In this document: positions 16,734 to 26,356 of the stretch, in pieces | Layout: each line of letters starts with the position of its first letter | Position numbering within the stretch: position 1 is the first letter of the stretch | Source of the DNA: Sphingomonas colocasiae | GTDB taxonomy: Bacteria; Pseudomonadota; Alphaproteobacteria; Sphingomonadales; Sphingomonadaceae | DNA: 64,000 nt | Direction of reading: 5' to 3' | Assembly (NCBI RefSeq): GCF_019880585.1 | Contig: NZ_JAINVV010000011.1 | Location: forward strand, 124,001-188,000 | Notes under the pieces: model-generated | Told to the model about the DNA's origin: nothing | Database searches by the model: none | The model's input: only the letters and a program-made list of their open reading frames with translations | Program-made: the position numbers and the translations under genes

Positions 16734-17897
16734 GTGGGGCTGAAACTGTCGCTGTTCCTGGCGTTCGTGCTGTTCACCGGAACGCTGGCGGTGCTGAGCG
16801 CGGAGATCGACTGGGTGATCCACCCCTCGCTGCGCGTGGCGCCCGCATCGGCGGAAGCGCCGCCACGCTGGGATCTGATCGCCGGGAATGCGGCGCGCCA
16901 TCCCGGCGTCGCGACGATCAACTATATCGCGCGCCCGCATGCCGGCGCCTTCGCCGCGCGGGTCGCGTTCCAGCGTGCGGACAAGAGCCGGGGCTATCTG
17001 CACGTCCACCCCGCCACCGGGCGCGTGCAGGGCGAACAGGGTTTCGTCGATGCCCAGCGCGTGCTGCGCAACCTGCACCGCCATCTGAACCTGCCCGTCA
17101 AATACGGCGTGCCGATCGTGGGTTCGCTCGCGATCCTGCTGCTGATCAGCCTCGCCACATCCTTCGTCGTCTATCGCAAATGGTGGCGCGGCTTCTTCCG
17201 CCCGATCCGCTGGCACGATGCGCGCACCGCCTGGGGCGATTTCCATCGGCTGGCCGGGGTGTGGAGCCTGTGGTTCGTCGCGCTGATCGCGCTGACCGGC
17301 CTCTGGTATCTGGTCGAACAACTGGGCGGCGACGCGCCCAACCTGCCCGAACCCCCGGCCATCGCCGCGCCGCCAACGACAATGGCGGACGCGACGGGCG
17401 CGGCGCACGCGCTGCCGGCGAGCCTCGCCGCCGTGCGCCGCGCCGATCCCGCGCTCCGCATCGAGATGATCCAGTTCCCCGACAAGACGTCGGGCGCCTT
17501 CACCTTCCAGGGGCAGCGCGGCGCCTGGCTGGTGCGGCCGCGCGCCAATGCCGTCTGGGCGGACGCCGCCACCGCGCGTGTCGAGATGATCAGCGACGGG
17601 CATGATCTGAATGTGCACCAGCGCATCTCCGAAATGGCGGATCCGCTGCATTTCGGCAGCTTCGCCGGTTATTGGACGCGGATCCCCTGGTTCCTGTTCG
17701 GCCTGGCGATGACGGGGCTCGCCCTGTCCGGCGCCGCCATCTATTCGCACCGCATCGCGCACGGCGCGCGCGTCGCGGCGGCGGCCAGCCCGGTCTGGAA
17801 CGGCCTGTGGCGCGGCATGGGCCAGTGGCGCTGGCTGTCGCTGGCGCTGATCGCGACGGGCGCGGCGATGATCGTCCGGATGTTCGTGGAGGGTTGA
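16734..17897 (+). CDS. PepSY-associated membrane protein (putative siderophore iron reductase)
   Basis: 387 residues from the GTG. Four membrane spans are visible: about 3-24, 122-144, 180-202 and about 320-340, plus a C-terminal span. The central domains resemble PepSY. The family N-terminus normally includes an H-x-W-x-G-L segment; here HQWVGL begins upstream of the GTG, and the frame stays open with positively charged residues to a CTG at 16659 that overlaps the receptor stop (CTGA). The true start may therefore be that CTG, giving 412 residues. Members sit in the inner membrane and are thought to help reduce iron from siderophores. Confidence 0.8.
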   Translation: MGLKLSLFLAFVLFTGTLAVLSAEIDWVIHPSLRVAPASAEAPPRWDLIAGNAARHPGVATINYIARPHAGAFAARVAFQRADKSRGYLHVHPATGRVQGEQGFVDAQRVLRNLHRHLNLPVKYGVPIVGSLAILLLISLATSFVVYRKWWRGFFRPIRWHDARTAWGDFHRLAGVWSLWFVALIALTGLWYLVEQLGGDAPNLPEPPAIAAPPTTMADATGAAHALPASLAAVRRADPALRIEMIQFPDKTSGAFTFQGQRGAWLVRPRANAVWADAATARVEMISDGHDLNVHQRISEMADPLHFGSFAGYWTRIPWFLFGLAMTGLALSGAAIYSHRIAHGARVAAAASPVWNGLWRGMGQWRWLSLALIATGAAMIVRMFVEG

Positions 17898-18054
17898 CGC
17901 CGCATCGCGGTTCGCCGCGCGCACGTCCGGCCTCGTCGCATGGGAAGGCTGCCGGGCGCATGGCGGGCCGGCTTCGCAGCAGGCGCGTCGATCGCGGCGC
18001 CGCACCGCCATAGGCGGGCCGGGTTCGCGGCATCCTGCCGCATGGAGATCCGCC

Positions 18055-18996
18055 ATGGCCCGCCCGCGTTTCCCGCGAAATGCGACATTCCCCGCGCTGT
18101 TTCCGGCGCTGTTCCCCATCCTGTTCGCCATGCCCGCCGCCGCATCCGCGCAGGAGATCGCGATCGTGCAGAGCGGCGCCGACGGCCGGTACGAACGGCA
18201 GATCGATCCCAGGGCATCGGTGCAGGGCGTCGATGCCGCCAGCTTTCGCCGGTTCCGCGCGGCGATGGACCGGCTTGTCGCGGGCTTCGCCGCCATGCCC
18301 GCGGTCAACGCGCCGCCCGCGCCCGTCTGTCACCGGCTGAAGAGCTTCATCGAAACCACCCGGCCGCATGGCGTGCTCAGCGGATCGGTTGCGGTGATGA
18401 GCCCGATCAAATTCGAGAACGGGCGCTGCCACCGGATGACGGGGGGCGGCATCGAGCTGACCGTGAACCGCGCCGACGCCGCGTTCGAACGTTCGCGCGC
18501 GCAGGTCGCCGGGGCGGAGGGCGGCCGCGCCGACTGGTTCGTGATGAAGCCGGAGATCGCGGACGGCGTGATCCGCCTGGCGAACGGCGCCATCCTCGTC
18601 ACCAACGGCAAACCCCTGCTGATCCCGGTCTCCGGCCGCCGCTATGCCGTCGAACAGACGAAGCGGGAGGATGCGGACCTGCCCGCCGGATCGCCATATC
18701 CCCGCCGATGGCGCGATCTGTCGCAGCGCCTGCCCGCCGCCGTCGCCGATCGGCAGGCCTGTCTCGACGAGACCATGTTGTCGCTGGAACTGACGGACGA
18801 TTGCCTGCCGCTGCGCCGGGTGTGGGAGGTCAATCCCGACTATTTCGACAAACGGGCGATGGGCGACGCACAACTGATCGTGCTGCGGACGCCGCAGGGG
18901 CGCTATCATGGCGAAAGCGATGCGCGCCTGCGCGCGCGTGAGGCGCTGTGGGCGTCGATCGACATCGCGGCGATCGCCGCGCTCATGCGGGGCTGA
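18055..18996 (+). CDS. Secreted hypothetical protein
   Basis: 313 residues with a signal peptide (ALFPILFAMPAAASA). Cysteines appear in APVCHRL, NGRCHRM, RQACLDE and DDCLPLR, four in all, enough for two disulfides. No known domain. It lies downstream of the iron-uptake genes on the same strand but about 160 bp away, so a link is not implied. Confidence 0.75.
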   Translation: MARPRFPRNATFPALFPALFPILFAMPAAASAQEIAIVQSGADGRYERQIDPRASVQGVDAASFRRFRAAMDRLVAGFAAMPAVNAPPAPVCHRLKSFIETTRPHGVLSGSVAVMSPIKFENGRCHRMTGGGIELTVNRADAAFERSRAQVAGAEGGRADWFVMKPEIADGVIRLANGAILVTNGKPLLIPVSGRRYAVEQTKREDADLPAGSPYPRRWRDLSQRLPAAVADRQACLDETMLSLELTDDCLPLRRVWEVNPDYFDKRAMGDAQLIVLRTPQGRYHGESDARLRAREALWASIDIAAIAALMRG

Positions 18997-19129
18997 TCCG
19001 GCGCCGGTTTTCCGATCGGCACGCGCCGGGATTGCTCCCCGTCACGCGGTGCATCGTGGGCGGCGCGGGGGGATGGCGGTTTCGATCGCTTCCGTGCCAT
19101 CATCGCGCGAAATTCGGGGCGCCGCCGCT

Positions 19130-19804
19130 ATGGTCGATGTGATTCATGTGCATGAAGACGATTGGGGAATGCGCAATCTGTATCCGCTGACCGCCCGCGC
19201 CGAAGTGGAGGCGGATATCGCCAGGGCGGCGGCGGCGGCCGAACAGAACCGGCATCCCTCGGGCATCGGCTTCACCGATCTCTACATGGTGGAGACACCC
19301 TCCACCGGCTATGCCGATCTGGGCCTGACGCTGGCGCGTGCCGAGGCCGCGCTCGCGCCGATCCTGCCGCGCGTGCGCCGTTTCAACGCCACGGTCTTCT
19401 CGGCGATGGGCGGCGGCGGGCAGGATCCCTTCGGTTCCTATGACGACGATGCCTGGTGCTTCGGGCTGGGCGCCCATTGCTATGTCAAGCTCGATGCCAA
19501 GGGGCCGCTGGTCGACGGCATCTGGTTCGATCTGAATACCGACGATGCCGACGCCATTGCCCGGCTGCGCAGGGCGATGGAGGCGATCGACGCCATCGCG
19601 CCGAGCGTCGTCGCCGATTATTTTCTCGATTTTTCAGGGCCGGTTGCGGAAGCCGGAACCCTGGACCACTATTTCGCCGAGCTGGAGGAAAGCCGCCGCA
19701 ACGCCGAACGCGCCATGCTGGAATATCGCGCAGGGGATGGGCAGCGGGCGCAACCGCCGGGATTGATCCGCAAGCTGTTCGCCATCTTCGGGCGTGCCCC
19801 ATGA
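19130..19804 (+). CDS. Hypothetical protein coupled to the next gene
   Basis: 224 residues, soluble. Features: VHEDDWGMRNLYP near the N-terminus, an FNATVFSAMGGGG segment and YDDDAWCFGLG. The start was placed at MVDVIHVHEDDW because upstream codons look non-coding. Its TGA overlaps the following ATG (ATGA), so it probably works with that membrane protein. Family not recognised. Confidence 0.7.
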   Translation: MVDVIHVHEDDWGMRNLYPLTARAEVEADIARAAAAAEQNRHPSGIGFTDLYMVETPSTGYADLGLTLARAEAALAPILPRVRRFNATVFSAMGGGGQDPFGSYDDDAWCFGLGAHCYVKLDAKGPLVDGIWFDLNTDDADAIARLRRAMEAIDAIAPSVVADYFLDFSGPVAEAGTLDHYFAELEESRRNAERAMLEYRAGDGQRAQPPGLIRKLFAIFGRAP

Positions 19805-20472
19805 GCCTGTACCACGCCCTGTGCCGCCGGGTGGATGGGATGCTGGCCCCCACGCCGAGCAGGATGATGGCCGTGATCCCCGTGATCCCGCTACTGGCGA
19901 CGCCGCTGATCGGCGCATGGTGGTGGATCCCGTCGCTGATCTTCGCGGTCGCGTGGCTGATCTTCCTCCTGTGGCGCGCCTCGGTGATCGCCAAGACCGG
20001 CTTGATCGGCGCCGACGCGGCCGATCTCGAACGGATCGGCGGCACCGGAACCGCGCCCCGCCCCGTGCCGCCGCCGCCCGGCCCCGAAGCATCGGCCGGG
20101 ATGGACCCGCTGCAAAGGGCTGTGCTCGCCCTGGCGCAGCCCGCCGATGTGCAGCTTTCGCTCTTTCCCGATTTCGTCTGCAAGGGTGACGAACTCGCGC
20201 TCGATTTCGAGGACGCGCTCCTCGCATCGCCCGACGCCGCACGCACCGACGCGCAACGCGCCGCGCTCGGCGCGCTCGACGGGTTGATCACGTCGATGAG
20301 CGGGGAACGGAACAGCGACTTCTGGTTGGATGAAGGCATGCTGCGATCGCACCCCATCTGGGAGGAGATCCGCGCATCGGCGCGGGCCTGCGCCGCCGCC
20401 TTTGGCTGGGAAATGCGGATCCCGCCACCGTCCGGCGCGACCTATATTCCCGCCGGAGCGTGGAACGGCTGA
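19801..20472 (+). CDS. Hypothetical membrane-anchored protein
   Basis: 223 residues. Two adjacent membrane spans (about 22-37 and 41-58, IGAWWWIPSLIFAVAWLIFLLW) are followed by a proline-rich linker and a soluble C-terminal domain of about 120 residues with an LDFEDALLA segment. Overlaps the upstream gene by ATGA. No recognised family. Confidence 0.7.
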   Translation: MSLYHALCRRVDGMLAPTPSRMMAVIPVIPLLATPLIGAWWWIPSLIFAVAWLIFLLWRASVIAKTGLIGADAADLERIGGTGTAPRPVPPPPGPEASAGMDPLQRAVLALAQPADVQLSLFPDFVCKGDELALDFEDALLASPDAARTDAQRAALGALDGLITSMSGERNSDFWLDEGMLRSHPIWEEIRASARACAAAFGWEMRIPPPSGATYIPAGAWNG

Positions 20473-20534
20473 TCGAGGTCGATCGAAAGACCGGGGCCGG
20501 ACGATCGCGATCACATCGCTTTCGGGCATTTCCC

Positions 20535-20960
20535 TCAATCGATCGCCTCCACCCCCGCCGCCTTCAGCCGCGCCAGATTGTCCTTCATCTCCTGCAATCG
20601 CTCGGGCGAATGGCCCTGCCACTCCGCCACTTCGCCGATGATGCGCAGCGGATCGCGCGAGCGATAGGATCGCGTCGGATTGCCGGGGAATTTCCTGTCG
20701 GTCAGGTTGGGATCGTCGATGATCGGGCCGGTCGGCTCGACGATGTAGATGCGTTCCCGCCCCTCGCCCGCCGCCAGTTCCGCACCCCAGATCGCCGCGT
20801 CGAGCGTGCCGGTGAGGTAGACCCAGCTCGCCCGTTTGCGCGCGCCGTAATTGGAACCATATCCCGCCGCGATCAGGTCTCCCGGCTTCAGGTCCGCGCG
20901 CGTGCCGTGGTAGAAGCGCGTCGGCAGGCGGGTGCTTTCGTTCGTATCGATGGCTGTCAT
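20535..20960 (-). CDS. arr: NAD(+)-rifampin ADP-ribosyltransferase
   Basis: 141 residues, matching the ~135-150 of Arr enzymes. The hallmark pieces are all present: FYHGTRADLKPGDLI (His18 of the H-Y-D triad), VYLTGTLDAAIWGAELA, IYIVEPTGP and DDPNLTDRKFPGNPT, then SYRSRDPLRIIGEVAEW. Arr inactivates rifamycins by ADP-ribosylating a hydroxyl of the ansa chain. A GGAGAGG ribosome site supports this ATG rather than one 30 bases upstream. No integron or transposon signs are seen beside it, so it looks like an intrinsic chromosomal arr. Confidence 0.93.
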   Translation of the reverse strand: MTAIDTNESTRLPTRFYHGTRADLKPGDLIAAGYGSNYGARKRASWVYLTGTLDAAIWGAELAAGEGRERIYIVEPTGPIIDDPNLTDRKFPGNPTRSYRSRDPLRIIGEVAEWQGHSPERLQEMKDNLARLKAAGVEAID

Positions 20961-21072
20961 GTCATGCCTCTCCAGAGAATCGAAGGGCAAGGGTCATGGA
21001 CCAGGCACCCGGGCTTGCCGCAAGCCCCCTGCCCGGCTAAATCATCATGGCGGCGGACGATGGCCCCCGGCG

Positions 21073-22257
21073 TCAGCGCTTCGCCTTTGCCGCCAGTTCA
21101 TCCAGCACCTCGAAAATCGCATCCGCCACTGCCTGCGGCGCGTCGATCTCGATATTATGGCTGGTGCCCGGCACGGTGCGCTGGCGGCCCCGGCGCGAAA
21201 GCGCGGCGGTTTCGGCGTGCAGCCATCGATAGGATCGGTAACTGGCGGCATCCATCGGATCGGCCGCGTCGAAATCGCCATGGGTCAGCACGATCAGCGG
21301 TTTCGCGCCGAACGGCGTGCCGCTGAACAGCCGGCGATAGACCGCGTCGCCGCGCCCGTCCCCATAAACGCTGTTGGCGAGTTCGGACGCCTGGCTTTCC
21401 TGATAGGCGGCCCCCACCTGGATGCGCATGCGCGCCGCCGCGATCGCCGGGCCGAGCGGGGCGCGCACCGGATCGGTGCAGCGCCGGTATTCCGGTGATG
21501 CGGGATCGAGCGGCCGCACGCGCGCGGCCGCCGCGCAGCCCTGATAATGGGCGATCAGCCGCTTCATCCAGTCCGCGTCGCTCAACTCAAGCCGCGCGGC
21601 CACACTCTCCCCGAATTGCCCGCGCAGCCGATCGCGCACCCGTTCCGCCGCGCGATCCTCCGATGGATCGACCAGCACCAGGCCCGCGACGTCGCCGGGA
21701 TGAAGCGCCGCATGAAGCTTCATGTTGAACCCGCCCAGCGAATGGCCGACCAGCACCAGCGGCGTATCCAGCCCGGCCGCGCCGATCAGCGCATGCAGAT
21801 CCTCGACGATGGCGACGGGCGAGCGCGGGCCCGGCGCCGGATCGCTATGGCCCAGCCCCGCGCGATCATAGCTGCACGCCCGCGCCCGCGCCGCCACCAG
21901 CGGCTGCACCAGCGCCCAGATGACGGACCAGTCGCTGCCCCCCGCATCGAACAGCACGGTGCGCGCGCCCGATCCCGTGCAGAAAAGATTGATCCGCCGC
22001 CCGCCGCCGATATCGACCATCCGGTGCGCATGCACGAACCGGTCGAGCATGTCCGCCGGTACCCCCGCCCCCGTCCCCGCCGGCCTCCCCGTCCCCACCG
22101 GATCGCCCGTCACCGCCTGCGCGAACCCGCCACCGGGCATCGCCACGCATGCCAGTATGGCGGCGCCGCACAGCCGCCAAAGCGCGCGCGCGCAGCGAAA
22201 ACGGCGAAAGCGGTGGAAATGGCGGGCACGGCGCACGCGGCGGATCAGCCTGATCAT
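21073..22257 (-). CDS. Alpha/beta hydrolase, secreted or periplasmic
   Basis: 394 residues. After a very basic N-terminus and hydrophobic segment (AAILACVAMPGGGFAQA) the hydrolase core is visible: VLFDAGGSDW (oxyanion region), nucleophile elbow VGHSLGGFN with the catalytic serine, GLVLVDPSE, VLTHGDFDAAD with an acidic residue, and SHNIEID with the catalytic histidine. An AraC/GyrA-like partner is not present. The start may lie downstream at M40 instead, which would give a shorter signal peptide. Substrate unknown; a lipase/esterase-type activity is likely. Confidence 0.85.
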   Translation of the reverse strand: MIRLIRRVRRARHFHRFRRFRCARALWRLCGAAILACVAMPGGGFAQAVTGDPVGTGRPAGTGAGVPADMLDRFVHAHRMVDIGGGRRINLFCTGSGARTVLFDAGGSDWSVIWALVQPLVAARARACSYDRAGLGHSDPAPGPRSPVAIVEDLHALIGAAGLDTPLVLVGHSLGGFNMKLHAALHPGDVAGLVLVDPSEDRAAERVRDRLRGQFGESVAARLELSDADWMKRLIAHYQGCAAAARVRPLDPASPEYRRCTDPVRAPLGPAIAAARMRIQVGAAYQESQASELANSVYGDGRGDAVYRRLFSGTPFGAKPLIVLTHGDFDAADPMDAASYRSYRWLHAETAALSRRGRQRTVPGTSHNIEIDAPQAVADAIFEVLDELAAKAKR

Positions 22258-22438
22258 ATCCCCTCATCGCGCGGACGCGCCCGGCCGGCGAGCGGCGGAG
22301 CGGACAATGTTCGGGGCGATCTCGCCGGCCGGGGCCCAAGCGCGCCGCCGATCGCATTGCAAAGCGGCCCCAAAAGCGGGATAGCGGGCGGGTATCGCGT
22401 AGAATGGGCGGGGAAGCCATGACTGGAACGAAAACGAC

Positions 22439-25400
22439 ATGCCGGTGAGCATCATCCCGGCACTCCCCACCCGCCCGTCCACGCCCACCGCCACCGGCAC
22501 CGTGGTGCTGACGGGCAGCCCCGTCGCGACGGTCGCGGCCGATGCCGTGCACTACGGCGTCTCGATCACCGATCCGACCGACGGGTCGACCTATGGCTGG
22601 TATTATCGCGCCGGCTGGGGCGCGCCCTTGGTGTTCGTCAGCGACGAGTTCATCTTCAACTGGAAACTCGACAATGCGGGCCTGATCTGGAGCACGTCGA
22701 CGATCGACAGCGTGATCGCGGTCGAGGTCGACCAGCTTGCCAACAGCGGCACGATCGTGGCCGAGATCGGCAGCTATACCGGACCCCTGTCGAGCAATTC
22801 GAACTTTGCCGTGGGCGTGCTGCTCAGAGGAACGGTGATCTCGCTCGGGCCGTCGAATCCCGCCTTCATCAACAGCGGCGGCATTTTCGCGATCGCCGAG
22901 GACGGCAATGCGATCGGCGTCAACACCGAATCGGTCAGGCACAGCTTCGTCAATTCCGGCCTGATCGCGGTGCGGGCCACCGAAGACGATCCGGAGATGC
23001 ACGGCGGTGCCCAGGGCATCCGCCTTGAGAACGGCGGCAATCTGGTCAATCAGGCGGGCGGACGGATCCTGGTCGAGGGATCGGGCCTTGCCTATGGCGT
23101 CTATATCGGCCGGGGCACCCATGCCGCCTTCGATTACGGGCCGGAGGTGGACAATGCCGGGCTGATCCAGGTGACGTCGACCGATCCGGCCGTGCGCTCG
23201 ATCGGCATCTACGCGATCAATCTGGGCGTCGCCAGCAACGGGATTGGCGGATGGATCGTGATGGAAACGCTCTCGATCGTGAACAGCGGCACGATCCGTG
23301 CCGATATCGCGATCTACGCCCCGTCGGATACGGGCACCTTCATGGAATCGCGGCTGATCAATCCCCAGACGATCACCAACGAGGCGGGCGGGCTGATCGA
23401 GGGCGATATCCAGCTTTTCCGCGGCGACGACATCCTGATCAACCGCGGCACCATCACCGGCCGGATCGAGCTTGGCGAGGATAACGACCTGCTCGACAGC
23501 AGCGCCGGCACGATCAACGGGCTGGTGCTGGGCGGATGGGGCGATGACACACTGATCGGCGGCAATGGAGCAGTCCAGTTTCGCGGCGGATTCGGCGCGG
23601 ACGTGCTGACCGGCGGTGACGGCGACGACATGCTGGCTGGCGATTTCGGCGACGACACCATTACCGGCGGCGCAGGCAATGACGGGCTCTATGGCGGTCT
23701 CGGCAACGATACCCTGCTCACCAGCGGTGGCGACGTTGCATGGGGCGGGCTGGATGCCGACCTGATCGAGACCGGAGACTATAGCTTTGCCGAAATCCGC
23801 GGCGGCGGGGGCATCGATCGTTGGGTGATGGCAACAGGTGCACGCTCTCTCGATCTCTCCGCAGTGGCGATGAGCGGCCGCGTGTCAGAGATCGACGTCA
23901 TCGTCTCGAGGGGCGACAAGCTGCTGGTGATCCGGCCGGGCGACGTAACCGCGATCAGCGATGGGCTCATGCTCTATATCGATGCGCTGCCGAGTGATCA
24001 GATTCATCTTGCGGGTGGCTGGATCGCGGTCGACCAATCAGTCCATGATGGCGACGCATATCTACGCTACACCGCCGGCGCCGAAACCATATTCGTTCGA
24101 GAGGGTGCACAGGTGGTGCTGAACGGCCCGCCTCCAACCGTCGGCGGGCTCGACACTATCGCTGAAGGTACAGCAGCCCCCGCCCCCCCGCCAAATACGG
24201 ACGAAGCGAACGTCTTCATTTCCGGCGTGGTAGTGGCGAGCGACCTGCATATCACTGAAACGGAGGTTTGGAGTTCGTCGACGGGGGCACCGGTTTTCGT
24301 GTTCGCAGTCACCGGTAACCCGCCCGATATCGTCAATCACGGACGTGTTCTCAACGATAACGCCACCAGTCTTTATGCCTTCGCGATGGGAGCACCAGAT
24401 TTCGAATTCGGGCCCCCTGTGTTCGGAACTTTCACCAACTATGGCCAAGTGATGACGCACGCCGCCGGAGCCGACACCCATGCCTTCGGTTTCTTTGGCG
24501 CCAGCTCAGGAAAGGTGGTGAACAACGGAGAAATCCACGCCTTTGCCCAGAACGGCGACGCGCTGGCTCTTACGAGTTACGAAGGTTCGCCGGGCGCAGA
24601 ATCGCCCGCCATCGTCAACAACAACGATATCTACGCCCTGTCCCATGGCGGGTTCGCGACCGGGGTCAGCACGCACAACGGCGCCGCCGTCATCAACACC
24701 GGCGTGATCGAGGCGGCCGGCGGCGACGGATCGATGGCCGTGGACATGATCTCCGGCTTCGGCACCCTTATCAACAGCGGCGACGTCATCTCCTATTCTC
24801 CCGATACCAGCCGCTTCTACGCGGTCGGCGTCGGCCTGTTCAGTTCGGGGGTGATCCACAACCAGGCCGGCGGCCTGATCGCGGGCGATATCGCGATATT
24901 GCTGGAAGCGAGCCAGGGCGGCCTGTTCGACATCACCAATGACGGCGATATCCTGGGCGCGATCGTGATGGAGCGCTGGGGCGGATATCCCGATTATGCG
25001 AGCACGCTGCGCTTCACCAACAGCGGGCAGCTCGACGGCGGCATCGTCATCGACGACGTCAACGGCTATTCCTCGTGGCTGAAGATCGACGGCGAGAACC
25101 GGCTGCTCAACGATGTGATCGTCAATCGCGGATCGATTGCCGGAGACGTCTTCCTGTCGGGCGGCAACGATCTTTACGACGGGCGCGGCGGCACGCTGGG
25201 CGGCCTGCTCGACGGCGGCGACGGCACCGATCATGCGCGCTTCGCCGGCAACCGCGCCGATTACCGGATCACCGCCGAAGGCCGGGGCTATCGCGTCACC
25301 GATCTGCGGCCGGGGGCGCCCGACGGGTCGATCCTCATGGCCGATATCGAGATCCTCGAATTCGCGGATCGCGACATCTGGCTGGTGCCCGCGCCCGGCG

Positions 25401-26230
25401 CGGACACCGATTTCCGCTTCATCGCCGCGAACGGTTTCGTCGGCGGCGTCAGCGGATATGGCACGGTGTTCGGCACCAACGGTTTCCAGGACCTGACGGT
25501 GCTGGACGACGGCCCGTCCAGCCTGCAGCTCGACGGATCCTTCGCGCGCGGCGGCGATATCGTGCGGCTGCCCGGCAATGCGGCCGACTATATGATCGAG
25601 ATCGCCGGATCGAACGCGCTGCTCACCGGCGGCAGCGTCGCGATCGCCATCCCGATCGGCACCGCCGGCATGCCGATCGTCTTCGACGACGGCGCGCGCA
25701 CCCTGGTCTATGATGCCGGGCTGCGCGCGGTGATGATCGGCGTGCAGGCGATCGGCGCGGGCGGAACCATCACCGCCGCCGCCGACGGATCGGTGCTGCC
25801 CGGCGGCGGCAATCCGGCGGCGACGGCGCGGCTGGTGCTGCGCCCGGATATCGACGCCCCGGCGGTGGTTTCCGGCAAGGTGAACATATTCGGCACCAAT
25901 GGCGGCGATCAGGTGACGCTGGGCCACGGCCATTTCGAACTGGACGGCTCGTTCGCGCGCGGTGGCGACACCATCCATCTGTTCGATCCCGCCTCCGAGT
26001 TCAAAGCCTATATCGCGGGCTCCAACCTGGTGCTGCTCTCCGCCGATACGGTGGTCGCCATCCCCGTCGGCCTGGAACTGACGGCGCTGGATTTCGACGG
26101 AACGACATTGCAGCTCCGCTACTATGGCGGTGTCAGGATCGGCGATCAGGTGATCACCGCCACCAGCGCGGAAACCGCCGATCCGCTCGCCCTGTCGCCC
26201 CTGGCCTTCGCGGCGGAGGGCTTTGCCTGA
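22439..26230 (+). CDS. Large RTX / beta-helix type exoprotein
   Basis: 1263 residues. Many NSGTI/NAGLI/NNGEI motifs, typical of autotransporter- or filament-like beta helices, occupy residues about 70-330 and 620-900. A run of calcium-binding nonapeptides lies at about 361-425 (GGWGDDTLI, GGDGDDMLA, GGAGNDGLY, GGLGNDTLL), the RTX signature read by type I secretion. A second, weaker GGNDLYDG and GGDGTDHA block is near 900-930. The C-terminal ~230 residues hold two copies of an FGTNG...LDGSFARGGD...AGSN..L module. No signal peptide is seen, consistent with C-terminal type I secretion, but no ABC exporter is beside it. It begins 180 bp from the divergent hydrolase. Codons in the middle (about 23.9-24.6 kb) are less GC-rich than the ends. 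Confidence 0.85.
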   Translation: MPVSIIPALPTRPSTPTATGTVVLTGSPVATVAADAVHYGVSITDPTDGSTYGWYYRAGWGAPLVFVSDEFIFNWKLDNAGLIWSTSTIDSVIAVEVDQLANSGTIVAEIGSYTGPLSSNSNFAVGVLLRGTVISLGPSNPAFINSGGIFAIAEDGNAIGVNTESVRHSFVNSGLIAVRATEDDPEMHGGAQGIRLENGGNLVNQAGGRILVEGSGLAYGVYIGRGTHAAFDYGPEVDNAGLIQVTSTDPAVRSIGIYAINLGVASNGIGGWIVMETLSIVNSGTIRADIAIYAPSDTGTFMESRLINPQTITNEAGGLIEGDIQLFRGDDILINRGTITGRIELGEDNDLLDSSAGTINGLVLGGWGDDTLIGGNGAVQFRGGFGADVLTGGDGDDMLAGDFGDDTITGGAGNDGLYGGLGNDTLLTSGGDVAWGGLDADLIETGDYSFAEIRGGGGIDRWVMATGARSLDLSAVAMSGRVSEIDVIVSRGDKLLVIRPGDVTAISDGLMLYIDALPSDQIHLAGGWIAVDQSVHDGDAYLRYTAGAETIFVREGAQVVLNGPPPTVGGLDTIAEGTAAPAPPPNTDEANVFISGVVVASDLHITETEVWSSSTGAPVFVFAVTGNPPDIVNHGRVLNDNATSLYAFAMGAPDFEFGPPVFGTFTNYGQVMTHAAGADTHAFGFFGASSGKVVNNGEIHAFAQNGDALALTSYEGSPGAESPAIVNNNDIYALSHGGFATGVSTHNGAAVINTGVIEAAGGDGSMAVDMISGFGTLINSGDVISYSPDTSRFYAVGVGLFSSGVIHNQAGGLIAGDIAILLEASQGGLFDITNDGDILGAIVMERWGGYPDYASTLRFTNSGQLDGGIVIDDVNGYSSWLKIDGENRLLNDVIVNRGSIAGDVFLSGGNDLYDGRGGTLGGLLDGGDGTDHARFAGNRADYRITAEGRGYRVTDLRPGAPDGSILMADIEILEFADRDIWLVPAPGADTDFRFIAANGFVGGVSGYGTVFGTNGFQDLTVLDDGPSSLQLDGSFARGGDIVRLPGNAADYMIEIAGSNALLTGGSVAIAIPIGTAGMPIVFDDGARTLVYDAGLRAVMIGVQAIGAGGTITAAADGSVLPGGGNPAATARLVLRPDIDAPAVVSGKVNIFGTNGGDQVTLGHGHFELDGSFARGGDTIHLFDPASEFKAYIAGSNLVLLSADTVVAIPVGLELTALDFDGTTLQLRYYGGVRIGDQVITATSAETADPLALSPLAFAAEGFA

Positions 26231-26356
26231 AACGGACCGGAACGGACGGCAGCCGCCCCTATCCGGCGAAGCGGGCGGATCCGGCCTGATGGAACGAACG
26301 CGGCGGGAACGGAAACGCGCGCGGCTTCTCGAGAGCGGGTCTTTCCGCTCGATGCC

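Noticed and set aside
24506-25978. Long minus-strand frame within the RTX gene
   Set aside because: Arises from GC-rich codons of the plus-strand protein; no domain found.
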